A stretch of 64,000 nucleotides of DNA from an uncultured bacterium (GTDB taxonomy: Bacteria; Calescibacteriota; Calescibacteriia; Calescibacteriales; Calescibacteriaceae), in the NCBI GenBank assembly GCA_938036315.1, contig CALHPK010000003.1:54334-118333 (forward strand). The letters run 5' to 3'. This document shows positions 44,749 to 54,099 of the stretch, one piece after another. Within the stretch, counting starts at the first letter, position 1, and the number at the start of each line of letters is the position of its first letter. The position numbers and the translations under genes were made by a program. The notes beneath the pieces are model-generated. The model saw only the letters and a list, made by a program, of their open reading frames with translations. It ran no database searches and had not been told where the DNA came from.

Positions 44749-45449
44749 TGCGGTGCATATTCTTAGACAGAGATGGGACAATAAACGTTGACAGGGGCTA
44801 CTCAAATAAAATTGAAGACCTTGAAATATTAGGTTATCCTGAAATTATACATAAGCTGTACGATGTCAAAAAACTCGGCTTTTACATTATAGTAATAACA
44901 AATCAAGCAGGGGCAGAACTTGGATACTTCAGCGAAGAAGATATAATAAAATTCAATGAAGAACTTAACAGAAATCTAAACTATCTTATAGATAAAATAT
45001 ATTACTGCCCACACTACTCAGGTTGCGAATGTAGAAAACCAAATACAGGGCTCATAAAGAAGGCTCAAGAAGATTTTGACATAGATCTTGAACTCTCCTG
45101 GGTTATAGGAGATAAAGCAGCAGACATAAATTTGGGGAAAAAAATAGGAGCTAAAACCATCTTGGTTCTAACAGGCCACGGGCTAAAAGAAGCTGCATCA
45201 GCGGACCCAGATTTTGTAGCCAAAGATATAAACCAAGCATTAAGCTTGATATACCAGATAGCTCGCAAAGAAATCTACCCTATACAGGGATATGCAGAGA
45301 ATAGAAAACTACTCGGACTGACAGATAGCAAAATTTCCAGAAGCTTCTCCCGGCAGTACAATCAAATATGGATTATGGGTAAAAAGGAAGATTTCAAAAT
45401 TACTACAGAACTACCGGTTGACTTCATAGCAAAAGCCCAAAACTTATAA
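44748..45449 (+). CDS. gmhB: HAD phosphatase, GmhB-like heptose bisphosphatase
   Basis: 233 residues. HAD motif I is 'LDRDGTINVDRGY' (Asp7, Asp9), motif II 'VITNQAG', and the zinc loop is 'CPHYSGCECRKP' (Cys87, His89, Cys93, Cys95), as in heptose-1,7-bisphosphate phosphatase of ADP-heptose synthesis. Motif IV 'VIGDKAADINLGKKIGAKT' completes it. About 60 C-terminal residues with no family match follow ('RKLLGLTDSKISRSF'). It is translationally coupled to hisG; histidinol phosphatases of this superfamily are an alternative, which the hisG context makes worth noting. Confidence 0.82.
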   Translation: MRCIFLDRDGTINVDRGYSNKIEDLEILGYPEIIHKLYDVKKLGFYIIVITNQAGAELGYFSEEDIIKFNEELNRNLNYLIDKIYYCPHYSGCECRKPNTGLIKKAQEDFDIDLELSWVIGDKAADINLGKKIGAKTILVLTGHGLKEAASADPDFVAKDINQALSLIYQIARKEIYPIQGYAENRKLLGLTDSKISRSFSRQYNQIWIMGKKEDFKITTELPVDFIAKAQNL

Positions 45450-45478
45450 AATAGGACAAACAGAAAAACTTCACCTTC

Positions 45479-47539
45479 TCAATCAGGATCGCAAATTCCA
45501 TTAGAACAAGTTTGATATATTCTACCTTCTTCGTAAAATCTCTTTTGCATCTCAAGAATTTGCGGAACAAGCCGAGGTACCTCATGTGGAGCTGTGTAAG
45601 CACCTTCATCCTTCAGCAATGGCCACCCCTTTCTAACAACTAAAGATAAGGGATCTGGCTCTCCAAGAAACTGCAAAGATACATTCATATACTGGTACTT
45701 TGGAACAGTGGGAATCTTCGGATCAACTTGAAGATAACCTGACTCCATTTTCTCAACATCGGGATCAATTTCAGGAATTCCTACTTCAGATTGCACAAGC
45801 TTCTTGATCCCAGCAATTCCGGCAGTTCTCACATATGCACGAGTTGCAAAGTTCGCCACCTGCTCATCATATAAAGCTTCCCTATACAGAATCTGCTTAG
45901 GAGATATCTCGTATATATTGCTACCTCTGATAATATACGGAGCTAATGTTATCGGATCGACAATATCAAAAACAGATTGCCCAACTGCAATAACCTTTTT
46001 TATCTCAATCTCCCATTCATCACCTTGGGGAAGCAAAAACCCCCGAAGGAAATCCCAACTTCTGTTTCTCTCAAGCAAAGATGTCCAAATTCCAGCGCCA
46101 ACATCAAGTACACCCCTTTTTATCTCATCTGTCAAAGCCATAAATATTCCACCCTGAATCGCTCCATTAGATATTCCGTAGTAAACTACATCTTCTGTAT
46201 CGACCTGCGGAAGTTCACTTATGTATTGTCTTATCAAATCCCAAAAATTATTCTGTTTCACAAGTAATGCAAGGGTGAGGAAATTTGCGTGTCCTTGCTT
46301 CAAGTTAAAAGCCAAATATTGAATAATACCCAGGGGATAATCACTCTTTGAAGATGCCTTTCCAAAAACCTCCCCCCGAGCAATCTCATCTATACCAACC
46401 CAGTTTGTTGCTATTATTGGTCTGCATAGATAATCAGCTAAATACAAAAGATGATGTGAATCAAGCTCTTTGTAACTTCCAAACAAACCATGCCCGAAAA
46501 TCAGAATACCAACCTTTTTGTTTTCATTCTTTTTTGATTCAACACACTTTGGTATGTTAAGGAAAAATTCATACGGTTTCTCTTCCGAAGTTCTGTAATC
46601 TCTCACATAAAAGGTACCTTCTACAGAGTATTTGATGAAATTTCGATACTCGTCCAGAAGATAAGATTTATCTTTATAAGGATATGGTTCGCTTACTTTC
46701 TTTATTTCGAATTTTACAAGTCCTTTGTATTGATATACCATCTTTTTTATCTGTATAAGGTGTTCTTTTAAAATCTTATCCTCTGATGCGGTTGGGAAAT
46801 CCCACGCTACAACTACTTCGCTTTTGCGTATTCCTTGCTTCTCAAGAAAATCCAATATTTCTAAAAGGTGTTTTTTCCATAGCATCGGGGATTCTGAAGT
46901 TCCCTGGAATTTCACATCTTTCCCATCAAGGATAGCTTTGAAAAGCAGCGGAGAGTCCAAATCGGATTCATCAGCGGTCCTGACTCCCTTTTTAATAACT
47001 ACAACATACCTTGATGAAGTTTTCATCCTCTTTACGGGCCTGATATAGAGAATTTGGAATGGTGGGTTCGCTCTAGCGTCTGGCTCGACAAAAATAGGAA
47101 CTCTCTCCCCACTTTCCCATTCAATAAGCTGAACAGGAGAATCAACTTTTACTGAGTCCGAGATTGAGGGAAGCCCCTTTCTGGAAAACCCCTTTGGATT
47201 CCAGAACATAATCTGGTTCGCAGGAGAAAATCCGTCAAATGAATTGACAAAATCGAGATTAACTTCTGGATAATCCGGTGATTTTTTGAAAAGTTCTCGG
47301 GAGATCTTCAACTTTTTCTCACTCTGTGAATAAAACTGAGTAAACGGATACGGGAAAAAACATTCATCTTTAACAGCATCTGGCTCAGATTCAAAACGAG
47401 AAAGCAAATTACAATCCTCATGTGGATATCGTATAATTACTTCTTTTTCTGTTTTCCCACATGCTACAAGAATAAGTACAAGCGCAATCCTCTCAATAAG
47501 ATTCAAAACTCTAATTCCATTTAATTTCCAATTTTCCAT
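45479..47539 (-). CDS. Lipoprotein with alpha/beta hydrolase domain, unknown substrate
   Basis: 686 residues. The signal peptide ends 'LILVACGK' (lipobox LVAC, Cys27). The N-terminal part with 'CFFPYPFTQFY' and 'NSFDGFSPANQIMFW' recalls a family of large secreted hydrolases common in myxobacteria and actinobacteria. The C-terminal part has 'ILIFGHGLFGS' (oxyanion region) and the nucleophile elbow 'GISNG' (Ser457). The Asp and His of the triad cannot be assigned by eye. It would act on an extracellular ester. It converges with gmhB (29-bp gap). The start overlaps nothing. Confidence 0.75.
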   Translation of the reverse strand: MENWKLNGIRVLNLIERIALVLILVACGKTEKEVIIRYPHEDCNLLSRFESEPDAVKDECFFPYPFTQFYSQSEKKLKISRELFKKSPDYPEVNLDFVNSFDGFSPANQIMFWNPKGFSRKGLPSISDSVKVDSPVQLIEWESGERVPIFVEPDARANPPFQILYIRPVKRMKTSSRYVVVIKKGVRTADESDLDSPLLFKAILDGKDVKFQGTSESPMLWKKHLLEILDFLEKQGIRKSEVVVAWDFPTASEDKILKEHLIQIKKMVYQYKGLVKFEIKKVSEPYPYKDKSYLLDEYRNFIKYSVEGTFYVRDYRTSEEKPYEFFLNIPKCVESKKNENKKVGILIFGHGLFGSYKELDSHHLLYLADYLCRPIIATNWVGIDEIARGEVFGKASSKSDYPLGIIQYLAFNLKQGHANFLTLALLVKQNNFWDLIRQYISELPQVDTEDVVYYGISNGAIQGGIFMALTDEIKRGVLDVGAGIWTSLLERNRSWDFLRGFLLPQGDEWEIEIKKVIAVGQSVFDIVDPITLAPYIIRGSNIYEISPKQILYREALYDEQVANFATRAYVRTAGIAGIKKLVQSEVGIPEIDPDVEKMESGYLQVDPKIPTVPKYQYMNVSLQFLGEPDPLSLVVRKGWPLLKDEGAYTAPHEVPRLVPQILEMQKRFYEEGRIYQTCSNGICDPD

Positions 47540-47664
47540 AGCTAATATTTTTACTGATATTTACATTCGCACCAAATAATCCAATTTTCTCTATATTCAT
47601 CATGTTTATCATACATATTTATCATCTATTATAGAGCAAAATTTTCTATAATATTTTTTTGAGA

Positions 47665-47694
47665 TTGAATCTTCTCCAAGATCTATTTTATAAT
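47665..47694 (+). promoter_or_regulatory. Probable valS promoter
   Basis: TTGAAT (47665-47670), an 18-bp spacer and TATAAT (47689-47694) lie upstream of the valS ATG at 47709. Initiation about 7 bp downstream of the -10 box would leave a leader of roughly 8 bases, without a ribosome-binding site. Confidence 0.6.
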
Positions 47695-47708
47695 TTTTAC
47701 ATTACATT

Positions 47709-50378
47709 ATGGATAAGGAAGCATCAATAGAACAACGTAAGATAGAGGGTCAATATAATCACAGGCTCATTGAGGAGGTAGAGGCAAAAAAATTCGCTGA
47801 GTGCTTCCGAGCAGATGAAAAATCAGAAAAAAGAAAGTTCTGCATTGCAATACCGCCCCCTAATATAACGGGATCACTCCATATAGGACATGCTTTGAAC
47901 ATGACAATACAAGATATAATAGCAAGATACAAAAGAATGAGAGGATTTGAGGTATTATGGGTTCCGGGGACTGACCATGCTGGAATTGCAACTCAAGTTG
48001 TGGTATCACGAGAACTTGAAAAAGAGGGAATAAAAAGAGAACAACTTTCAAAGGAAGAATTTCTAAAATTTGTCGATCGCTGGCGTGAGAAAAGTCAAAA
48101 CACAATAAGGAAGCAAATGGAAAAACTTATGCTATCTGTTGATTGGTCAGCAGCAAGATTCACTCTCGATGACGGATACAGAAAAACAGTTGCAAAAGCC
48201 TTCTGCGAACTCTACAGGAACGGACTAATATATAAAGGGAACTATGTTGTTAACTGGTGTGTTTCCTGCAAAACCGCTCTGTCGGATCTGGAAGTCGAGT
48301 TTTCTGAGGAGCTAGGCAAGCTTTACTACATACTGTATCCGTTATCTCCAGACCTATCAAACCCTGAAGGAATAACAGTAGCTACGACACGTCCAGAAAC
48401 CCTTCTTGGAGATACTGCAGTAGCAGTCCATCCAGATGACCCAAGATACAAAGAATTCACCTATGTATATGTTCCTCTGGCCTGGAGAAAAGTTCCAGTT
48501 ATACGTGATATAAAGATAGATATGAACTTTGGCACAGGTGCAGTCAAAATCACCCCATTCCATGATTTTGCTGACTTTGAAATAGGCAGAGAGCATAAAC
48601 TGGATGGGATACAAATAATGGATAAAGATGGTAAGATAACATATGGAGAATACTCCGAATTTGATAGATTCTCTGCAAGAGAAAAGATCATCAGAGATCT
48701 TGAAAATCTAAATCTCCTCAAAAAAGTTGAGGATTACAAAATAAGAATAGGAAGATGCTATAGATGTAAAACTATTGTTGAACCATTAGTTTCAACCCAG
48801 TGGTTTGTGAAAATAAAGGAATTAGCTGGTCCAGCTGTAGAAGCTGTAAAAAGCAGTAAGGTTCTATTTCTCTCCGAAAGATGGAAAAATTTATATATTT
48901 CGTGGATGGAGAACATAAGGGATTGGTGCATATCCCGGCAGATATGGTGGGGACATCAAATCCCAGTTGCAACTTGTCTGGGATGCGGAAAAGAGTTTAT
49001 AACTTGGGATGGTGAAATAGAAACAAGAAAATGCCCGTATTGTGGTTCTCAGGAATACAGAGAGGAAACAGATGTTCTTGACACGTGGTTTTCATCAGCT
49101 CTGTGGCCATTTGCTATTCTTGGGTGGCCAGAAAAAACAGAAAAACTCAAAGCATTTTATCCAACCGACATCTTGGTAACAGGCTTTGACATCATATTCT
49201 TCTGGGTTGCACGAATGATAATGATGGGACTGTACTTTATGAATGAAGTCCCCTTCAGAAAAGTTTTTGTACACGGTCTTATAAGGGATGAGAGAGGACA
49301 AAAAATGTCAAAAACAAAAGGTAATGTTCTTGATCCTCTTGAACTTATTGAAAAATATGGTGCAGATACTGTCAGATTTACTCTTTCGATGCTAACTTCT
49401 CAGATAAAAGATATAAGGCTTTCGGAGAAGACCTTTGAAAGTTTCTACCACTTTATGAATAAAATCTGGAACGCTTCAAAGTTCGTTATATCACATGTAT
49501 CATGCTACAGAGAAAACTTTCAACCCAAAACCATACCTCAACAATGGATAATAGTGAAAATGCACAATTGCATAAATAAGGTAATCGACTTTTTAGAAGA
49601 AGAGAAACTCAGTCAAGCAGCTACAGTAATATACGAATTCTTCTGGAACGATTTTTGTGACTGGTATATCGAAATCTCCAAAACAGAGCTAAAAGATGAA
49701 ACATTATCCTTATCTGCACAATACACCCTTGGAATGGTTCTGGTAAATTTACTTAAGGTATTACATATATTCTGCCCAGGTATAACCGACTACATATGGG
49801 ATCTAATAAGAGAAAGGTGGGGACTCTCACCAGAGATAATATCATTTGCCAAATTTCCAGAGAAAGAAGAGCTAAAAGATGAGGAGATTGAAATTTTGAC
49901 TCTTGGAGAAAAGCTGATATCTATAGTGAAAGAAATAAGAGCTCTGAAAAGTGAACTTGGATTCAGGAACTCTGATATTGTTAAAGCTGAGGTAAGATGC
50001 TTTGATGATTATCGATTCCTTTCAGCTATCAGAGACAATATAAGGTGGATGGAAAAACTCGCTGGCGCACATATACACCCTGAGCTTGGAGAAGAAATCT
50101 CACCAGAATTTATTCCTTCTTCGACAAAAGGGATAGCAGTTGGCATATCAAAGGAAGGAGCAAAGATAAAAGAAACAACAGAAAAAATCGCAAAGGAACT
50201 ATCTAAAGCTGAAAAAGAGTTTGAGAGGGTAACCAAGAGATTATCGGATTACAGATTTCTTGAGGAAGCAGATGAGGAGACGATAGATGATCATAAAAGG
50301 AGAATAGAAGAGCTTTCGCTAAGGATAGAGTATCTGAAAAAGAGATTGGAAGTGCTTAGAAAGATTGGGGGGTTGTAG
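47709..50378 (+). CDS. valS: Valyl-tRNA synthetase
   Basis: 889 residues, class I. The ATP-binding HIGH motif sits in 'PPNITGSLHIGHALN' (about 50-64), the KMSKS loop in 'GQKMSKTKGNVLDP' (about 532), with an editing domain ('ATTRPETLLGDTAVAVHPDD') between. A zinc motif 'CLGCGKEF...CPYCGSQ' is present. The C-terminus is the coiled-coil arm typical of ValRS ('EEADEETIDDHKRRIEELSL'). The last 10 bases, with the stop codon, overlap the 3' end of the RNase P RNA gene on the other strand. Confidence 0.97.
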   Translation: MDKEASIEQRKIEGQYNHRLIEEVEAKKFAECFRADEKSEKRKFCIAIPPPNITGSLHIGHALNMTIQDIIARYKRMRGFEVLWVPGTDHAGIATQVVVSRELEKEGIKREQLSKEEFLKFVDRWREKSQNTIRKQMEKLMLSVDWSAARFTLDDGYRKTVAKAFCELYRNGLIYKGNYVVNWCVSCKTALSDLEVEFSEELGKLYYILYPLSPDLSNPEGITVATTRPETLLGDTAVAVHPDDPRYKEFTYVYVPLAWRKVPVIRDIKIDMNFGTGAVKITPFHDFADFEIGREHKLDGIQIMDKDGKITYGEYSEFDRFSAREKIIRDLENLNLLKKVEDYKIRIGRCYRCKTIVEPLVSTQWFVKIKELAGPAVEAVKSSKVLFLSERWKNLYISWMENIRDWCISRQIWWGHQIPVATCLGCGKEFITWDGEIETRKCPYCGSQEYREETDVLDTWFSSALWPFAILGWPEKTEKLKAFYPTDILVTGFDIIFFWVARMIMMGLYFMNEVPFRKVFVHGLIRDERGQKMSKTKGNVLDPLELIEKYGADTVRFTLSMLTSQIKDIRLSEKTFESFYHFMNKIWNASKFVISHVSCYRENFQPKTIPQQWIIVKMHNCINKVIDFLEEEKLSQAATVIYEFFWNDFCDWYIEISKTELKDETLSLSAQYTLGMVLVNLLKVLHIFCPGITDYIWDLIRERWGLSPEIISFAKFPEKEELKDEEIEILTLGEKLISIVKEIRALKSELGFRNSDIVKAEVRCFDDYRFLSAIRDNIRWMEKLAGAHIHPELGEEISPEFIPSSTKGIAVGISKEGAKIKETTEKIAKELSKAEKEFERVTKRLSDYRFLEEADEETIDDHKRRIEELSLRIEYLKKRLEVLRKIGGL

Positions 50379-50751
50379 GATAAGCCGGCTTCTGTGTTTA
50401 AGGGAGCATTACTCTAAGCGACCAACCCGGGGGCCAGAAGGCTTTTGAAACCTTCCCGCTGACAGTCTGCACCCCCTACTTGGTCTTGCTCGGGGCAGGG
50501 TTTACCACCTATGGAGTCTCCTCCATAGGGGGAAGGTCTTACCCGTTCCCTTTTCACCCTTACCATGTGCGTGAAAACACACATGGCGGTCTCTTTTCTG
50601 TGGCACTCTCCGAGGCTCTCACCCCCCGGCTCCTCCCTCAATAACTTCAGGATTAACCGGTGCCCCACTGCCACAGGAGGCCGGACTTTCCTCACAGACG
50701 GGGTTGACATAACTACTTCCCCCCCTCTGCGCGCTCCCTTCCTACAACCCC
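50369..50751 (-). ncRNA. rnpB: RNase P RNA, bacterial type A
   Basis: The catalytic RNA that trims tRNA 5' leaders. Read on the minus strand, the conserved core GAGGAAAGTCCGGCCTCC (about 50678-50695) and the 3' element AGAAGCCGGCTTAT mark both halves of P4. The P1 helix is perfect over 11 bp: GGGGTTGTAGG at the 5' end (50741-50751) with CCTACAACCCC at the 3' end (50369-50379). The internal GGTAAGGGTGAAAAGG segment and the GC-rich hairpins between the halves fit type A. Length is about 383 nt. The 3' P1 strand overlaps the valS stop. Confidence 0.95.
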
Positions 50752-50818
50752 ACCTCCTTAAATTTAATAACAACTTAGTAACATAAATAAAAATACCTCT
50801 AAATTTCAGATAATCAAT

Positions 50819-52711
50819 ATGTCCCCCTTCCAAAAAAGCACAATCTACATACTTATATCACTGATATGCTTCCAAGTTTCAAGAATTCTCCTTTTCATCC
50901 TTTATTTCAAAGGAAAAAATGCAGATCTTTCAGCTTTCTTAAATGGAATAAGATTCGATCTTTCTGTTATATCCGCACTCTGGATAGCTCCACTTTTGAT
51001 TATAAACTTCCCAGTGGGAAACCCACAGGGAAAATATCTCAAAATATATAAATCAATCTTTTGGATATGCTCACTACTTATGTATCTATCCCTGATACTA
51101 ATGCTTATACTCCTTGCGGCCGATCTGATATTCTTCGGATATTCCGCAAAACATATCTCAGTTGAAATTCTCTCAATATGGAACGACATAGGTTTTATAC
51201 TCAACCTCACCGTAACACAGTATATCACCCATCTTATCTTGTTTATAATCATATGCACATTACTTTCTGTGTTATGGATCAGAATCGCAAAGGCTGATCT
51301 TAGATTCCCCAAACTTCCATCGCAGATCATAACCTTCTCAATTCTTGCAACAGCCCTAATCTTTGGAATAAGAGGAACTCTCTCAAGCAAACCAATACAT
51401 ATAATTGATGCTTTCACAAAAGGCCAAGATTATGGGAATCTATCTCTAAACGGAGCTTTCACAATCTACAGAACTATATACTCAGCTCGTTCGAGAAAGA
51501 ATATAAATCTGAAAGCGGATTTCTTTCCAGAGGAAAAAGCAAAAGAGATCTTAGGAATAAAAAACAATAGCAATCCTTTTGAAAAAACAAATCTATGCAG
51601 TAGAAAACAAGAAAAATTCAACCTTATCCTCTTTATACTTGAAAGCTGGACTCCAGAATTTATAGACAGCTTATCTGGAAACTCATACGGGGTCACTCTG
51701 AACTTTGATAAAATTGCAAATAAAGGAGTTGTCTTTGAAAAATTCTACTCAGCTGGGACCAGAAGTATATTCGGAATTCAAGCAATAACCACTGGGATTC
51801 CAGTTCTACCACTTTTACCCCCTATCGGCTTTGGTCTTGAAGGACTGAAATTTAAAGGTATAGGAGAAATTCTCAGAGAACACGGATACAAAACAATCTT
51901 TATCCAGAGCTCAAAAAGGAGATCATACAGAATAGATTCGCTAGCAATGGCAAGCGGATTTGAATACTTCTGGGGAATGGAAGATATTAGAAGGGAGGTC
52001 GGATTAATCCTCAACTATCCAGAACCGGATGCCCCATTTTTTGGCTGGGACTATGAAACTTTGCTATTTCTTAGGAAAAAAATAAATGAGTTGGGAGAAC
52101 CATTTGCTTCATTTGTATTCACCGGAACCACCCACCCTGACTTTCCACCCCTTCCCTCCCAATTTGTAAAGTATCCACACCATCCGAAGGAGAAGGAAGG
52201 GTATCTCAATACTATATTTTACTCTGATTGGAGTATAGGAGAATTTATGAAATATGCAGAAGGTTCAGATTGGTTTCCCAGAACTTTTTTCATTTTCACA
52301 TCAGATCATCCTATATATACAGCAGAAAAGGATTTTGAAGCTAAATTCAGAATTCCATTTGTAATATACGCACCAGAAATTTTTCCCCCAAAGAGAATAA
52401 AAAATATAGTTGGTTCACACTACGACATCATACCTTTCATACTTGATATCCTCTGCATTAGCACAAAGTACTCATCAATAGGTAAATCTTTATTCGAGAA
52501 GTCAGCAGAAGATTTCGTTTTAGTGACAGATGGCGAGATTGCAGGAGCAATTTCTCAATATGGATATATAATACATAACACAGAAAAAAGGTTAACTGTT
52601 CGTAAATTTTCAGAAACTGAAGATGAATATTGGGACACACTCGAGAAGAAACTTTTAGCATTAATTCAATTGAGCCTTTCATCGATCTTAAAAAATAGAT
52701 GGCATAAATAA
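50819..52711 (+). CDS. LTA-synthase/MdoB-like membrane sulfatase-fold transferase
   Basis: 630 residues: about five membrane helices (residues 8-185), then a soluble sulfatase-fold domain. It has 'LFILESWTPEFID' (metal-binding Glu275), the presumed nucleophile Thr314 ('SAGTRSIFG'), 'GTTHPDFPPLP' and 'FTSDHPIYT' for the second metal site. The family includes lipoteichoic acid synthase and the phosphoglycerol transferase MdoB/OpgB of diderms. In this diderm setting transfer of phosphoglycerol or phosphoethanolamine to a periplasmic glycan is likeliest. It diverges from rnpB over 67 bp that must hold both promoters. Confidence 0.88.
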   Translation: MSPFQKSTIYILISLICFQVSRILLFILYFKGKNADLSAFLNGIRFDLSVISALWIAPLLIINFPVGNPQGKYLKIYKSIFWICSLLMYLSLILMLILLAADLIFFGYSAKHISVEILSIWNDIGFILNLTVTQYITHLILFIIICTLLSVLWIRIAKADLRFPKLPSQIITFSILATALIFGIRGTLSSKPIHIIDAFTKGQDYGNLSLNGAFTIYRTIYSARSRKNINLKADFFPEEKAKEILGIKNNSNPFEKTNLCSRKQEKFNLILFILESWTPEFIDSLSGNSYGVTLNFDKIANKGVVFEKFYSAGTRSIFGIQAITTGIPVLPLLPPIGFGLEGLKFKGIGEILREHGYKTIFIQSSKRRSYRIDSLAMASGFEYFWGMEDIRREVGLILNYPEPDAPFFGWDYETLLFLRKKINELGEPFASFVFTGTTHPDFPPLPSQFVKYPHHPKEKEGYLNTIFYSDWSIGEFMKYAEGSDWFPRTFFIFTSDHPIYTAEKDFEAKFRIPFVIYAPEIFPPKRIKNIVGSHYDIIPFILDILCISTKYSSIGKSLFEKSAEDFVLVTDGEIAGAISQYGYIIHNTEKRLTVRKFSETEDEYWDTLEKKLLALIQLSLSSILKNRWHK

Positions 52712-52758
52712 CAAATTAAAATTCCTTAGAAAATACAGTTTTACTATCATTTTTTCTT

Positions 52759-53514
52759 TCATTTTTTTCTTTCAAAAAATTTCTGAAGTCGCAACTGTGT
52801 ATCTGGATTTGACCTAGTTAGTGCCAAAAATTCTGCTGCTATGGATTTATGAATATCCAAATCTCTTCCATAAAGAAATCTCATAAGTTCTTTAGCTCTT
52901 TTTATAGCATAAGGTGAGCAACCGTGGATCTCCTGAAGTAAATCGCTCACAACTTCGTCAAGTTTTTCTCTGGGGACAACTATATCGACAAGAGAAATCT
53001 CCTTTGCAAATTTTGCGTCAAACTCCATTCCTGTCAGAGCCAGGATCTTAACCTTTGGTCCTATTCTCATTTTGAGAAATACTGAAATTACTGCTGGAAC
53101 GAGTCCTATCTTCACTTCTGGTAATCTAAATCTTGCATTTTCCTCGGCTACAACTATATCAGATGCTGCTAAAAATCCGACTCCACCCCCATACGCCCCT
53201 CCTTTAACTTTAGTTATAACTGGGATGTCTGAGTTCCATATAGCTTCGTACATCTTCACAAGATTTAGAGCATCCTGTAAGTTTTCCTCAAAAGGAAGCT
53301 TACCTTTTTCGATCATCCATCTTAGGTCTCCACCAGCACAAAAAAATTCTCCCTCACCCTCAATAACAGCAACCCTAAGATCCTTAGAATTTACATTCAA
53401 AAATATTTTCGTTACTTCTTCGATAACCTCTTCATCTATCACGTTCCTCTTTGCTGGATTTGAAAGTATAACCCTAAGAACACCAGACTCTTCATATACT
53501 CTAACCTTACCCAT
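52759..53514 (-). CDS. Enoyl-CoA hydratase/isomerase family protein
   Basis: 251 residues of the crotonase fold. The oxyanion-hole segments are 'FFCAGGDLRWM' and 'KVKGGAYGGGVGFLAASDIV', and 'ARFRLPEVKIGLVPA' carries the second loop. In enoyl-CoA hydratase two catalytic Glu occur; here Glu is seen in 'FRLPEVKIG' but the first is not certain, so the reaction (hydratase, isomerase or methylglutaconyl-CoA hydratase) remains open. No other beta-oxidation or leucine-degradation genes adjoin it. Confidence 0.88.
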   Translation of the reverse strand: MGKVRVYEESGVLRVILSNPAKRNVIDEEVIEEVTKIFLNVNSKDLRVAVIEGEGEFFCAGGDLRWMIEKGKLPFEENLQDALNLVKMYEAIWNSDIPVITKVKGGAYGGGVGFLAASDIVVAEENARFRLPEVKIGLVPAVISVFLKMRIGPKVKILALTGMEFDAKFAKEISLVDIVVPREKLDEVVSDLLQEIHGCSPYAIKRAKELMRFLYGRDLDIHKSIAAEFLALTRSNPDTQLRLQKFFERKK

Positions 53515-53739
53515 ATGTTTACTTTGATTTTACACCTGATTATTTATTTTTTGCCAAATACGACAATATCTACTTTATCCATCTATATCTATATTTTTAA
53601 CTTTTTCACATCTCTACGGTTCATTTCTATTTCGAGCTCTCCTGGTATATTTCGCTTGGCATATTTCGTATAATCTCCCTCTCTATCTCTATATTTTTCA
53701 AATCGTACAAAAAATCTATCCTGTGAATATGTTTTAATA

Positions 53740-53765
53740 ACTTAAACTCACTACTTAAACTCACT
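53740..53765. repeat. Two-copy 13-bp tandem repeat
   Basis: Perfect duplication of ACTTAAACTCACT within the gene-poor region. Confidence 0.9.
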
Positions 53766-53890
53766 TCCCTCAAGTCCCGGTTTTTCGACTTTTTATCACA
53801 ACTTAATAACCCAAATCCTATTTTCAGTTCTGTTGAAAACTGATAGAATGAAAACATGCTGTATTTTCTATAAAGAGCGATGCATAATGA

Positions 53891-53926
53891 AGCATCATAA
53901 TTAGCATCATAATTAGCATCATAATT
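53891..53926. repeat. Three-copy 12-bp tandem repeat
   Basis: Three perfect copies of AGCATCATAATT within the gene-poor region. Because the unit is a multiple of three it would encode a repeated tetrapeptide on the minus strand, but that frame is not otherwise gene-like. Confidence 0.92.
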
Positions 53927-54099
53927 AAGCATTTTATCAACAAAGCCTACTACAAGTTTTTCTTGAATTTTGTCTCTTTACACCTTTGTGGCTCATAAAT
54001 GTTTATACGATCTTCTAAAATAGTGGAAAACTTTCAAGCCAGAAAAATTTTCTAAGATCTACTTAAATCCTACGCTATGCGCAAAATAGATTATTATTT

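Larger units (their letters stand above)
53515..54099. other. 585-bp gene-poor region with short duplications
   Basis: No convincing gene. It is AT-rich, with many short runs repeated at close range, among them ACTTAAACTCACT twice (53740-53765) and AGCATCATAATT three times (53891-53926). A minus-strand frame 53627-53932 (101 codons) is mostly built from such repeats at its N-terminus (YDAN units), has no family likeness, and I do not call it as a gene. It could be decayed sequence or a promoter region. Confidence 0.6.

Noticed and set aside
50414-50833. A 139-codon minus-strand frame (and a 73-codon plus-strand frame at 50565-50786) in the RNase P region
   Set aside because: Both are read across the structured RNase P RNA, whose conserved core and P1 helix explain the sequence; the codon content is RNA-like.
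53627-53932. A 101-codon minus-strand open frame
   Set aside because: Its N-terminus is the 12-bp tandem repeat translated; no ribosome site, no family likeness and it lies in a gene-poor spacer.
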